Of a DNA stretch of 64,000 nt, positions 44,552 through 53,305 are shown one piece after another. The stretch's first letter is position 1, and each line of letters opens with the position of its first letter. The position numbers and the translations under genes were made by a program. The notes under the pieces were generated by a model. It saw only the letters and a program-made list of their open reading frames with translations, made no database searches and had not been told where the DNA came from. This DNA is from Mycobacterium sp. Z3061. GTDB lineage: Bacteria; Actinomycetota; Actinomycetes; Mycobacteriales; Mycobacteriaceae. Where the stretch lies: the NCBI RefSeq assembly GCF_031583025.1, contig NZ_CP134062.1:4216001-4280000 (forward strand), in the 5' to 3' direction.

Positions 44552-46113
44552 TCAGCATCCGTCATCGGGGCCTCGCGGTCGCCGTCTGCAGTCTGTCGAC
44601 GTTCATCATCAACATCGACACCACCGCGTATCAGGTGGCTTTGACGCAGATTCGCGACACTCTGCCGGCCACCCTCGCCCAGGGCCAATGGGTCCTGAAC
44701 GGTTTCATCCTGACACTGGCCGCCCTCTATTTCGTGGCCGGCGCCCTCGGCGATCGACTCGACAAACGAAATCTGCTGGTGGCCGGACTGCTCGTCTACA
44801 TCGTTGGATCGGTTCTTACGGCCATGTCGCCCAACGCCATTGCGCTGATCGCGGCGCGGGTGGTGGCGGGAGTCGGCGCGTCGATCCTGGTGCCGGTCGG
44901 GTTGGCCATGGTCCGGGTGCTGGCTCGCACTCCGCGGGAACTGCAGCGATTCACCGGCGCCTGGGGCACGGTCGTCGGTCTCGGTATGGCCAGCGGGCCA
45001 CTGGCCGGAGGGTTCATTTCCGGAACCATGGGCTGGCGCATACTGCCCCTGGCAACCGCGCTCCTGGCCGCGGTCTTCGCGGTGCTGGCCGTCGCGTTCC
45101 TGCCGTCCACTCCGGTGCGCAATTCCCCGAGCCACGACTGGACGGGCATCGCTGCACTGGGTGTGGTGATGTTCGGAATGATCGGCGGGTTCATCGCCGT
45201 CGGGCAGCGCCATCTGGGCATGGCCGCCAGTCTGTTCGTCGGTGTGACCATGGTGTCGGCCTGCCTGGCGATACGGCGCCGACGGGTCGGCCGCTTCCCA
45301 ATCCCGCAGCAGGCCTGCCACTCTCGCGAATTCCGGGCCGCGATGTCGGTAGCGATCGGCAACTACTTCTGCGTCGGCGGCGCCATCTTTCTGCTGGCGA
45401 CCAGTTATTTTCAGGCAGGCCGGCATCTTTCGGTGTTGACAGCCGGCGCGGCCCTGGTCCCGCTGGCGGTGGGATACGCACTGGGCGCCCGGGTTTCACC
45501 GATCATCATGGCTCGGTACGGGCCGTTTCAGGCCGTCATCGCCGCCGGGCTACTCATGCTGGCATCCAGCGCCGCGGTCGCCGTGCTCGTCGCCATCAGT
45601 GCCGGCACCGCGTTGGTCAGCGCCGTCGCCGCCGTTCTCGGCGCGGGGATGGGGATGGCCAACACCCCGACCAACGCACTGGCCATGTCCGAGCTGCCGG
45701 TCGAGTACGCGGGTGCCAGCGGCGCCTTCGCGGCGACCGCACGTCAGGTCGGCCAGGCCATGGGGATAGCCGTATGCGGCGCCGGTTCCGCACTGGCCGC
45801 CTCGGCGCACCTGCCGTCGGCGCTGCCCTGGGTCACGGTCGTCGTCGCCGCCGCGGTCGTCACTCTGACCGGAACCCGTTGCCTTCCTTCGCAATCCGCA
45901 GAACGCCGCTCAGGACCGGCGGGTGACGGCCAGCACCGACTCGGCGAGTTCGGGGCGACACACCACCAAGTCGGGCAGCTTGGGGTCGGACCTGTTGTAC
46001 ACCAGCGGCGACCCGTCGATGCGGGAAGTGTGCAGTCCCGCGGCCCGCGCGACCGCGACCGGTGCGGCCGAGTCCCACTCGTACTGGCCGCCTGCGTGCA
46101 CGTAGACGTCTGA
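44548..46113 (+). CDS. MFS transporter (DHA2-like exporter), extended C-terminus
   Basis: 521 residues by reading frame. Helices begin GLAVAVCSLSTFIINIDTTA; GALGDRLDKRNLLVAG is the MFS loop 2-3 motif and GPLAGGFISGTMGWR is motif C of drug/H+ antiporters. Membrane segments end near residue 450 (VTVVVAAAVVTLTGTRC). The final 68 residues (QHRLGEFGATHHQVGQLGVG on) are hydrophilic and lie antisense to cysQ, so they probably result from a lost stop. Coupled to the BKACE gene, it may export or import its substrate. Confidence 0.85.
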   Translation: MISIRHRGLAVAVCSLSTFIINIDTTAYQVALTQIRDTLPATLAQGQWVLNGFILTLAALYFVAGALGDRLDKRNLLVAGLLVYIVGSVLTAMSPNAIALIAARVVAGVGASILVPVGLAMVRVLARTPRELQRFTGAWGTVVGLGMASGPLAGGFISGTMGWRILPLATALLAAVFAVLAVAFLPSTPVRNSPSHDWTGIAALGVVMFGMIGGFIAVGQRHLGMAASLFVGVTMVSACLAIRRRRVGRFPIPQQACHSREFRAAMSVAIGNYFCVGGAIFLLATSYFQAGRHLSVLTAGAALVPLAVGYALGARVSPIIMARYGPFQAVIAAGLLMLASSAAVAVLVAISAGTALVSAVAAVLGAGMGMANTPTNALAMSELPVEYAGASGAFAATARQVGQAMGIAVCGAGSALAASAHLPSALPWVTVVVAAAVVTLTGTRCLPSQSAERRSGPAGDGQHRLGEFGATHHQVGQLGVGPVVHQRRPVDAGSVQSRGPRDRDRCGRVPLVLAACVHVDV

Positions 46114-46644
46114 CAGTCCCTGCACGATGGACGCCACTTTGGCTCCCGCCGAGCCCATTTCGACCAATTCCCCGTCCAGCGCGTCACGAACGGCCAGCGC
46201 GATCGCGGGCGGGCGGGTGCGCGACACCACGATGCGCGGCTTGTCCGAGGCCTCGGGCGGCGGCAGCACGTCCGGTGTCGCCAGGGTGACCCCCTGCGCG
46301 GGCAGCGCGACCGCGCCTGCGACGAGCTCGCCGGACTCCCACAGCGCGACATGCACCGCCCAGTCCTCGCGGTCGAGCTCGGAGAACTCTCTGGTGCCGT
46401 CCAGCGGGTCGACGATCCACACCCGCTCGCTGCGCAACCGCACCGGGTCGTCGGCGCCCTCCTCGGACAGCACCGCGTCGTCCGGGCGCTGCCGGCCCAG
46501 CGCCTCCATCAGAAAGTCATGAGATCGCTTGTCCCCCGCGGCTTTACGCTCGCTTGCGTCGGCTTCGGCGAACTCCGCGCGAACCCCGAGCAGCAGCCGG
46601 CCGGCTTCGGAGGCCAACTGGGCGGCCAGTGCATGGTCATTCAT
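45910..46644 (-). CDS. cysQ: 3'(2'),5'-bisphosphate nucleotidase, inositol monophosphatase superfamily
   Basis: 244 residues from ATG 46644 (MNDHALAAQLASEAG). Metal-site motifs: LSEEGADD, WIVDPLDGTREFSE and YEWDSAAPVAVARAAG, the standard trio of Li+-sensitive phosphatases. CysQ removes phosphate from PAP and PAPS in sulfate assimilation and can also hydrolyse inositol or fructose bisphosphates. The 3' end overlaps the MFS frame by about 200 bases on the other strand. A second copy elsewhere cannot be excluded. Confidence 0.82.
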   Translation of the reverse strand: MNDHALAAQLASEAGRLLLGVRAEFAEADASERKAAGDKRSHDFLMEALGRQRPDDAVLSEEGADDPVRLRSERVWIVDPLDGTREFSELDREDWAVHVALWESGELVAGAVALPAQGVTLATPDVLPPPEASDKPRIVVSRTRPPAIALAVRDALDGELVEMGSAGAKVASIVQGLSDVYVHAGGQYEWDSAAPVAVARAAGLHTSRIDGSPLVYNRSDPKLPDLVVCRPELAESVLAVTRRS

Positions 46645-46765
46645 GGCAAGCGGGTCCCTCACCTGTCCGGGGAAATGTTGGCTACGTTAACCGACTTTAC
46701 CCGGCTACGCATGGTGCGATATCACCGGTGGTGAACACGCGCGGTCAACGCAAAGGAGCAACGCC

Positions 46766-47659
46766 ATGGACGTCCTGCGAACCCCGGATTCCCGCTTCGA
46801 GAATCTGGAGGGCTACCCGTTCGCGCCGCACTACGTCGACGTCACGGCCACTGACACCCCGTCGCTGCGCATGCACTACGTCGACGAGGGGCCGCCGACA
46901 GGCTCCCCCATCGTGCTGCTGCACGGCGAACCCACCTGGAGCTACCTGTATCGCACCATGATCCCGCCGTTGTCCGGCGCGGGGCACCGCGTGCTGGCAC
47001 CGGATCTGATCGGGTTCGGAAGGTCCGACAAGCCGACGAACAGAGCGGATTACACATATCTGCGGCACGTGGAGTGGGTGACGTCGTGGTTCGAGAAGCT
47101 CGACCTGCGCGAGGTGACGCTGTTCGTGCAGGACTGGGGATCGCTGATCGGGCTGCGCATCGCCGCCGAACAGAGCGACCGCATCGCCCGACTGGTGGTG
47201 GCCAACGGGTTCCTGCCCACCGCGACCCGGCGAACACCGCCCGCGTTCTACATCTGGCGCGCGTTCGCCCGTTACACCCCGATGCTGTCGGCGGGCCGCA
47301 TCGTCGCGGTCGGCACCGTCCGCAAGGTTCCGGCCCGCGTGCGCGCCGGTTACGACGCACCCTTCCCCGGCAAGAAGTACCAGGCCGGCGCCCGCGCGTT
47401 CCCGCAGCTGGTGCCGACCTCGCCCGAGGATCCGGCGATACCCGCCAACCGGGCCGCCTGGGACGCGCTGGGCCGGTGGGAGAAGCCGTGCCTGGCCATC
47501 TTCGGAGATCGCGACCCGATCCTCGGAAAGGCCGACCGTCCGCTCATCGAGCACATCCCCGGCGCGAAGGGGCAGCCGCACGCCCGGATCAACGCCAGCC
47601 ACTTCATTCAGGAGGACAGCGGACCGGAACTCGCCGAACGCGTCCTGGCCTGGCGGTGA
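46766..47659 (+). CDS. dhmA: Haloalkane dehalogenase, HLD-I type
   Basis: 297 residues, AAAGGAG before the ATG. Nucleophile D123 and halide-binding W124 in [10 protein letters not shown], cap W164 in FYIWRAF, acid D250 in FGDRDPI, base H279 in [20 protein letters not shown] carries the oxyanion loop. All catalytic residues sit where the DhmA/DhlA group has them. It hydrolyses C-halogen bonds in the cytoplasm; the natural substrate is unknown. Confidence 0.92.
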   Translation: MDVLRTPDSRFENLEGYPFAPHYVDVTATDTPSLRMHYVDEGPPTGSPIVLLHGEPTWSYLYRTMIPPLSGAGHRVLAPDLIGFGRSDKPTNRADYTYLRHVEWVTSWFEKLDLREVTLFVQDWGSLIGLRIAAEQSDRIARLVVANGFLPTATRRTPPAFYIWRAFARYTPMLSAGRIVAVGTVRKVPARVRAGYDAPFPGKKYQAGARAFPQLVPTSPEDPAIPANRAAWDALGRWEKPCLAIFGDRDPILGKADRPLIEHIPGAKGQPHARINASHFIQEDSGPELAERVLAWR

Positions 47660-47686
47660 ACCCGGCTCGGCGCGGATAGCGGCAAC

Positions 47687-48871
47687 TCAGAGCCCGAACT
47701 GGTCCTCGATGATGCCGAGCCAGATCTGCGCCGAGTCCATAGCGACCTTCTCGCTGATGAAGGCGTGCTGCGTACCGGTGTAGATGTCACGGAAGGCCCG
47801 TTCCAGACGACTGCCTTCGCGAATCGAACTGGTCCCCGCCACCAGATGCGCCCACTCCGCGCACTCGCGCGAAATGTCGGTGGCGAAGACGGCGGCGGCA
47901 CGCATGTCAGCCCGCAGGATCGGACTGAGTTCGTCGCCGGCCGCGACGGCGGCCTCAGCGGCGCCGAACGCGTCCAGCACCAGCAGCCGGGCCGCCCGCC
48001 AGGCCGACACATGGTGTGCCAGACCCTTCTGAAAGGTCGGGCGGCTGGCCAACGACGCCATGTCGCTCATCCGGTATTTGGTCGCGGCCAGTTCCGCGAC
48101 GTCGTCGAGCATGCTCTTGGCCACCCCCAGCGCCCACGAGGCATGACCGGCGGCGGTCACCGGCATCAATCCCATGTGCGCGGCCGGCGACTTCCCCCGG
48201 TAGGGCCGGCGGTCGAAGAGCCCGAACGTCCTGCTGCCCGGTACGAACACGTCCTGGGCGCTGTAGTCGTAGGAACCCGTGCCCTTGAGGCCCTGTACGT
48301 GCCAACCGTCGTTGAACTGGATCTCCTCCCGGGGCACCAGGGCCACCTGCATGTCGGGAATGCCCTCGCTGACCCAGCGCATCTCGCCGTTGTCCATCGG
48401 GAAGAAACCGGCGGCCACGTACTGCGAATGGCCGGTGCCCGAGCCGAAGCTCCATGATCCGCTCAGCCGGTACCCGCCGTCGACGACGACGCCCTGCCCG
48501 TTGGGGAAGAACTGGCCGCCCATGGTGACGTGGTTGTCGTGCGCGGTGAACACCTCGGCGAAACCGTCGTCGTTGAGGTAGCTGGCCGCGGCGAATCTGG
48601 ACGGCAGGTTGGCGATCCCGATCCATCCGAAAGAGCCGTCCTGCCAAGCCATCTCGATCCAGGTATCGATCATCTCGGCGAGCGAGGGCTCGATGCCACC
48701 CGCCTCGGCGGGGCTCAGCGCGGTCATCAGCCCGCAGTCCCACATCTCCTCGACCACGGCGCCGGTCAGGGTGCGCAGCTGTTCGGATTCACCCGCCTCG
48801 GCCCGCACCAGATCCCGCATGCCGCGAGCGAGTGAGACGACCTGACCACCTACCTCGGTTGTCGACGTCAT
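47687..48871 (-). CDS. HsaA-like flavin-dependent monooxygenase (acyl-CoA dehydrogenase fold)
   Basis: 394 residues from ATG 48871. MTALSPAEAGGIEPSLAEMI, QDGSFGWIGIANLPSRFAAA, YRLSGSWSFGSGTGHSQYV and the C-terminal HLVAGTSSIREGSRLERAF with DIYTGTQHAF match group D two-component flavin oxygenases. A paralogue lies at 14745-15890. No reductase is nearby. It is divergent from a Ser/Thr kinase gene across 109 bases. Confidence 0.82.
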   Translation of the reverse strand: MTSTTEVGGQVVSLARGMRDLVRAEAGESEQLRTLTGAVVEEMWDCGLMTALSPAEAGGIEPSLAEMIDTWIEMAWQDGSFGWIGIANLPSRFAAASYLNDDGFAEVFTAHDNHVTMGGQFFPNGQGVVVDGGYRLSGSWSFGSGTGHSQYVAAGFFPMDNGEMRWVSEGIPDMQVALVPREEIQFNDGWHVQGLKGTGSYDYSAQDVFVPGSRTFGLFDRRPYRGKSPAAHMGLMPVTAAGHASWALGVAKSMLDDVAELAATKYRMSDMASLASRPTFQKGLAHHVSAWRAARLLVLDAFGAAEAAVAAGDELSPILRADMRAAAVFATDISRECAEWAHLVAGTSSIREGSRLERAFRDIYTGTQHAFISEKVAMDSAQIWLGIIEDQFGL

Positions 48872-48980
48872 TGGTGATTTCCCATCGCGAATGCCGACCA
48901 CTGCCGGGCCCCGACTAACGACACGTCGACCGTACGCCACAAGTTTCGGCTCGAACATCCGTGGTTATTTGAGAAGAGAA

Positions 48981-50150
48981 ATGACGATGGAGTATCGCGA
49001 AACGCTGACTCAGCCGCTCGGCGTGCTCAGTGGTCGCTACGAACTGGGCAAGGTCTTGGGCCGTGGCGGCATGTCCGAAGTCCGCGAAGGTTGGGACCTC
49101 AAGCTGAGCCGCCCGGTGGCGATCAAGCTGCTGCAGTCGGGTCCAGGCGACGAGGAGGGGCCTGACACTCGGCTGCGATTTGAGACGGAGGCGCGGGCGA
49201 CCGCCGCTCTCAGCAGTTCGAACATCGTGATCGTCCACGATGTCGGCGAACACCAGGGGCTGCCGTTCATCGTGATGGAGCGGCTGCCCGGTGTGTCGCT
49301 GGCCGACCACATCGCGCGCGGCCCGCTCCCGCAACCGTTCGTTCAGACGGTGCTCAACTCTGTGCTCGCCGCGCTCGCCTCGGCACACGACGCCGGAATT
49401 CTGCACCGCGACGTCAAGCCCGGCAACATCCTGTTCACCGCCGCCGGTGAAGCCAAGCTCGCAGATTTCGGCATCGCCAAGACGGCCGGTGGCGCGCATA
49501 CCATGACGGGCCATGTCGTCGGCACCATGGCGTACCTGAGCCCGGACCGGCTGGCCGGGAAGCCGGCCACACCGGCCGACGATCTCTATGCCGTCGGCGT
49601 GGTGGGCTACGAGGCTCTGACCGGGCGCAGGCCGTTCCCTCAGCAGGCGTTCCCGGCGCTGGCGAACGCGATCTTGCATGAAACGCCACCGCCGATCGCC
49701 GCGCTGCGCCCCGATGTGCGCCCGGAACTGGCGGCGGTGTTCGAGCGGGCGATGACGCGCAATCCAGCGGCGCGGTTCTACCAGGCGGGCGCCATGCGCG
49801 AGGCACTGAACGCCCCCGCTCCCCGCCCCGCACCGATACCCAATCGCACGCGGGTCATGCCCACGGCGGCGGGCACCTCCGCGTATATCCCGGTGGAATC
49901 CGAGCCGACACGGGTAAGTCGCAAGTTGTGGGCTGCCGCTATCGTCGCCGTGCTCCTGCTGGTGATCATGCTGATGGCGCTCGGCGCACCCTTCTCCGCA
50001 CCACCGCCGACGCCGGTCGGCACGACGACGCCGCTGCCGCCGCCGACCACCGAGACATCGGCGATTGCCAGCACGCCGGAACCCGCGCCGCCGCCGCAGG
50101 CGCCCCCCGGCAAACCCGGCAAGAAGCCGAAGGGCCCGAAGGGCGACTGA
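48981..50150 (+). CDS. Serine/threonine protein kinase, short proline-rich outer tail
   Basis: 389 residues; ATG 48981 follows GAGAAGAGAA. Kinase domain about residues 18-275: LGRGGMSEVREG, K49, HRDVKPGN, DFGIAKT, and LSPDRLAG in place of APE. One membrane helix (LWAAAIVAVLLLVIMLMALG, about 315-337) is followed by about 50 residues rich in Pro, Thr and basic repeats (GKPGKKPKGPKGD) with no folded sensor domain. It therefore probably senses by partner contact. Active-site residues are intact. Confidence 0.9.
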   Translation: MTMEYRETLTQPLGVLSGRYELGKVLGRGGMSEVREGWDLKLSRPVAIKLLQSGPGDEEGPDTRLRFETEARATAALSSSNIVIVHDVGEHQGLPFIVMERLPGVSLADHIARGPLPQPFVQTVLNSVLAALASAHDAGILHRDVKPGNILFTAAGEAKLADFGIAKTAGGAHTMTGHVVGTMAYLSPDRLAGKPATPADDLYAVGVVGYEALTGRRPFPQQAFPALANAILHETPPPIAALRPDVRPELAAVFERAMTRNPAARFYQAGAMREALNAPAPRPAPIPNRTRVMPTAAGTSAYIPVESEPTRVSRKLWAAAIVAVLLLVIMLMALGAPFSAPPPTPVGTTTPLPPPTTETSAIASTPEPAPPPQAPPGKPGKKPKGPKGD

Positions 50151-50936
50151 TCAGTCGGGCAGGCCGAACAACTTGACCACCTCATGGTCGCGGCCGGCCA
50201 GGTAGCCGCCGTCGACCGCGATGGCCTGGCCCGACACAAACGAGGCGTCGGTGGACAACAGAAAAGCTGCCATCGCCGCCACCTCCTCGGGTCGGCCCAG
50301 CCGCTGCAGGGCGTGTTCCCGGGTGATCGCCGCCCGCGGGCCCTCCATCCCGGGGATGCCGAAAACGCTTTCGGCAAGCGGTGTTTCGATGAAACCGGGG
50401 CAGATCGCATTGGCCCGGATGCCGCTCGGCCCGTAGTCGAGTGCGATGTTCTTGGTCAGCAGCACGACGCCACCCTTGGCCGCGTTGTACGAACTGCCGC
50501 CGGCGGTGCCTTCCAGGCCCTCGACGCTGGCCAGCGTCACTATCGAGCCGCGTTCGCCGTCCACCCGGGGCTGCCCGATCATGGTGGCCAGCGCGGCTTT
50601 GGCCACCAGAAACGTGGCGGTGAGGTTGATCCTGATGACGCGGTCCCATTCGGACTGCGGAAGCAGATGCACCGGACCCCCGCCGGCCACCCCCGCGGAG
50701 TGCACCACGCCGTCGAGTCGGTCGGGTACCGCGGCGAAGATCGCGGCGACCGCCGTCTCGTCGCTGACATCGGCGGTCACGAAGTGGAATCGCGGACCCA
50801 GATCCGGCGCCGACGCCAGATCGGCGCCGATGACGGTGCCGCCTTCGTCCAGCAGTCGCCGGGCGGTCGCGAGGCCGATGCCCGACGCGGCGCCGGTCAC
50901 CACAAAAGTGCGCCCCTGGGCGCGTTGGGCGCTCAC
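50151..50936 (-). CDS. Short-chain dehydrogenase/reductase
   Basis: 261 residues from the GTG giving (V)SAQRAQGRTFVVTG. TGAASGIG cofactor loop, VHSAGVAGGG in place of NNAG, SSYNAAKGG as YxxxK, NAICPGFIETP, and the C-terminal ASFVSGQAIAVDGGY. Classical SDR, probably NAD-dependent. It follows the kinase stop directly on the opposite strand (no spacer). Substrate unknown. Confidence 0.87.
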   Translation of the reverse strand: MSAQRAQGRTFVVTGAASGIGLATARRLLDEGGTVIGADLASAPDLGPRFHFVTADVSDETAVAAIFAAVPDRLDGVVHSAGVAGGGPVHLLPQSEWDRVIRINLTATFLVAKAALATMIGQPRVDGERGSIVTLASVEGLEGTAGGSSYNAAKGGVVLLTKNIALDYGPSGIRANAICPGFIETPLAESVFGIPGMEGPRAAITREHALQRLGRPEEVAAMAAFLLSTDASFVSGQAIAVDGGYLAGRDHEVVKLFGLPD

Positions 50937-51063
50937 TGGCGCTCCCGAGCTGTCCTGCCAATACGGCTGACCCCTCGGCAATCGCATTGGGCAGGTAGGG
51001 GTAGTCCTACACCGCATCCCCGCGAGGTTTCGAGTTTTTCCAACCGAAAATGCACTTTCACAG

Positions 51064-51498
51064 CTAACTCACAAGCGCTTTGTCGCAAGCTGCCAGGATG
51101 GCGAGGAAGTTCCATCGCAGCAGCGGTCGGCTGACCTTCTCCATCAACTTGCCTCCCGCATAGCCCGGGTGGGTGTAATTGGTGAGCCAGTCGACGTGGG
51201 TGCCGTCCCCGGACGAAGTGAACGTCAGGGTGCCGCCGTCATGATCGAAGGCCGGGACCGACCGCACGATCAGGTAGGTATAGCTGTTCGGGCGGTCATA
51301 GGCGGTGATGTCCTCCCGGAACCACATGCCGGTGCCCAGTACCTCACGAACGGCGCCGACACCGGGCCCCTCGGTGTCCTTCGTCCATGCGGACTTCAAA
51401 ACCAGCGGCGCCGCAACCAAATTGGCCGGATCGGCCAGCCAGTCGAAGACTTGTTCCACGGGTGCGGCGATCGTTCGCTGCACGTGAATCTGAACCAT
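51064..51498 (-). CDS. SRPBCC (polyketide cyclase/START-like) protein
   Basis: 144 residues. IHVQRTIAAPVEQVFDWLAD and the C-terminal helix GGKLMEKVSRPLLRWNFLAI are typical of this ligand-binding fold. It binds a small hydrophobic molecule or modifies it; which one is unknown. It is followed on the same strand upstream by the PH-like membrane protein, 11 bases away. Confidence 0.82.
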   Translation of the reverse strand: MVQIHVQRTIAAPVEQVFDWLADPANLVAAPLVLKSAWTKDTEGPGVGAVREVLGTGMWFREDITAYDRPNSYTYLIVRSVPAFDHDGGTLTFTSSGDGTHVDWLTNYTHPGYAGGKLMEKVSRPLLRWNFLAILAACDKALVS

Positions 51499-51509
51499 GA
51501 GGTCTCATG

Positions 51510-52337
51510 CTAAACGCCGCGCCGGGCACGGAAACGACCGTGCTTGGCATCGACGTCGTCGACGGTGAAGCCGCGCCGCGCCAGCCGTTGCGCGAACAAC
51601 TGGCCGCTGACCTCGCGGTGCAACCGCGCACCGTTGTCCCGGCAGAAAACCCGGGCCTGCGGGAGGACGACCGGCGCCGCCGCATCGGAGGCCGGCGTGT
51701 AGCGGATCGTGGTTCCGTCCGCGGCGACGGCGGAGTATTCGTAGTCCAGCAGCGGCGACCAGCCCTGCTTGTCGCGGACCGAAATGGCATCGGGCTCAAC
51801 CCGGAACTCGCGGCCGCGCCGTATGAACGGAACGAGGTTGGCGCTGACGAGCAGCAACCCGGGCACGATCAACACGAACAGCGCATACGCGTGGGTCTTC
51901 TCCAGTTCCGCGTCGTAGGCGGAGTTGGTGAGGAGCTCGGCCGTCCAGCCTTCGACGAAGATCGCCATGTCGTGCAGCACGTCGCGTACCGTGGCGCGGC
52001 CGCTGCTCAGGTCGTAGACGATCGCGCCGATCGCGCCGACGCCACCGATCGTGAGCAACGCGCCGAGCAGCACCAGCCCCCAGCTCGTCCGGGACACGAA
52101 CGTGCCGGATACCTGTGCCGCGTCGTCGATCTCCACTTTCGGGCCACCCAGCGGCCGGGCCAGACACCAGATGCTGACGCCGACCGCCACCGCAAGGCTC
52201 AGGAATTCCACGGCACCGAAGGCGGCCCGGTCGGAGTTGACAACCGCGAGGCCAAGGAACGTCAGCCACGCGGCCCACCGCAGCGCCCGCTGCCAGCCGG
52301 CCACACGCCGCTCCGCTCCCCCCGGCCGAGTAGACAC
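51510..52337 (-). CDS. Membrane protein with C-terminal PH-like region
   Basis: 275 residues. Four membrane helices: WAAWLTFLGLAVVN, AVEFLSLAVAVGVSIWCLA, WGLVLLGALLTIGGVGAIGA and YALFVLIVPGLLLVSANLVP. A cytoplasmic C-terminal domain follows (FRVEPDAISVRDKQGWSPLL), resembling bacterial PH domains. Conserved hypothetical; role unknown. Probably co-transcribed with the SRPBCC gene. Confidence 0.75.
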   Translation of the reverse strand: MSTRPGGAERRVAGWQRALRWAAWLTFLGLAVVNSDRAAFGAVEFLSLAVAVGVSIWCLARPLGGPKVEIDDAAQVSGTFVSRTSWGLVLLGALLTIGGVGAIGAIVYDLSSGRATVRDVLHDMAIFVEGWTAELLTNSAYDAELEKTHAYALFVLIVPGLLLVSANLVPFIRRGREFRVEPDAISVRDKQGWSPLLDYEYSAVAADGTTIRYTPASDAAAPVVLPQARVFCRDNGARLHREVSGQLFAQRLARRGFTVDDVDAKHGRFRARRGV

Positions 52338-52411
52338 TCCGGGATGGTAACGCGCCTGCCAGGTCTGATGTGCACGCCGTGGCGATGAACGCTCAGGGCA
52401 TGATTAGCGCC

Positions 52412-52804
52412 ATGACCACCGAATCGCTCGCCGAACGCGCCCCCGCCCAGACCACGGCCTACCGCCTTGCGGCGATGTTGCTCGGCGTGGGCACCCTGCA
52501 CTTTGTCGCACCCAAGCCGTTCGACGACATCATCCCGGCCGAACTGCCGTTCAGCGCGCGGTTTTACACCTACGCCTCGGGGGTGGCCGAGCTGGTGATC
52601 GGGGCGCTGCTGCTACCGCGCGGCACCCGGCGACCCGCGGCGGCCGCAGCGGCCGCGCTGTTCATCGGGGTGTACCCGGGCAACCTCAACATGGTTCGGC
52701 TGTGGTGGGGCAAGCCGTGGCCGATGCGCATCCTGGCGCTGGCCCGCCTGCCGCTGCAGTTCCCGATGATCACGGCTGCGATCAAGGTCTACCGCACCAG
52801 TTAG
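52412..52804 (+). CDS. DoxX-like membrane protein
   Basis: 130 residues from ATG 52412 (ATG 52400 is possible). Four short helices, with LGVGTLHFVAPKPFDDIIPA and FYTYASGVAELVIGALLLP as in DoxX/SURF4-type proteins. The family is linked to thiol and quinone stress in mycobacteria. Its stop overlaps the convergent VOC gene by 4 bases. Confidence 0.8.
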   Translation: MTTESLAERAPAQTTAYRLAAMLLGVGTLHFVAPKPFDDIIPAELPFSARFYTYASGVAELVIGALLLPRGTRRPAAAAAAALFIGVYPGNLNMVRLWWGKPWPMRILALARLPLQFPMITAAIKVYRTS

Positions 52805-53166
52805 AGCGGAGAGCCAACGCGATGCTGGGTGCCGTCCGGGTCGACGTAGGCGAATTCCCTTAGCCCGTAAGGCGTGTCGTGCGGCGGGTGCAGCCGACCG
52901 CCGAGACCTGGCAGGGCCTTCCATTCCGTGTAGAGGGCGTCGGCGTCGCTGACGTAGAAGTACACGCTGGACGACGTGGTCAACGGGTCATGCTCGGACC
53001 ATTCGGTGAGATGCAGCTGAACGGAACCCCGGTCGACGAAGCCGTAGCGTTCCGGACCCTCGTAGCCACGGGCGTCGAACCCGAGCCGGCGGTATCGGTC
53101 GAGTGCCGCGTCGAGGTCGCGTACCGGCACGATCGCTGCCGCCGAGGTGAATTCGATGTCGGACAT
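52801..53166 (-). CDS. VOC-fold protein (bleomycin-resistance type)
   Basis: 121 residues from ATG 53166. AAAIVPVRDLDAALDRYRRLGF, VQLHLTEWSE, VYFYVSDADALYTEW and LREFAYVDPDGTQHRVG are the hallmarks of this subgroup, which binds drugs or small ligands, often without catalysis. Ligand unknown. Confidence 0.85.
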   Translation of the reverse strand: MSDIEFTSAAAIVPVRDLDAALDRYRRLGFDARGYEGPERYGFVDRGSVQLHLTEWSEHDPLTTSSSVYFYVSDADALYTEWKALPGLGGRLHPPHDTPYGLREFAYVDPDGTQHRVGSPL

Positions 53167-53305
53167 GAGAAGAGTCTGACACCGCGCTCGCGGCCGCTTG
53201 ATAACCACCGCCGATCAACGCATCGAAAACGGGTGTTGGACGGCACGCCGGCCCCGCCTGGATGCTGAAGGCAGCACATTACGGCGAAATCAAGAGGAGG
53301 ACGAA

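Noticed and set aside
50145..50158. Palindrome CGACTGATCAGTCG at the kinase/SDR convergent stops
   Set aside because: Only 14 bases with no loop or U-tract, partly coding; too weak to call a terminator.
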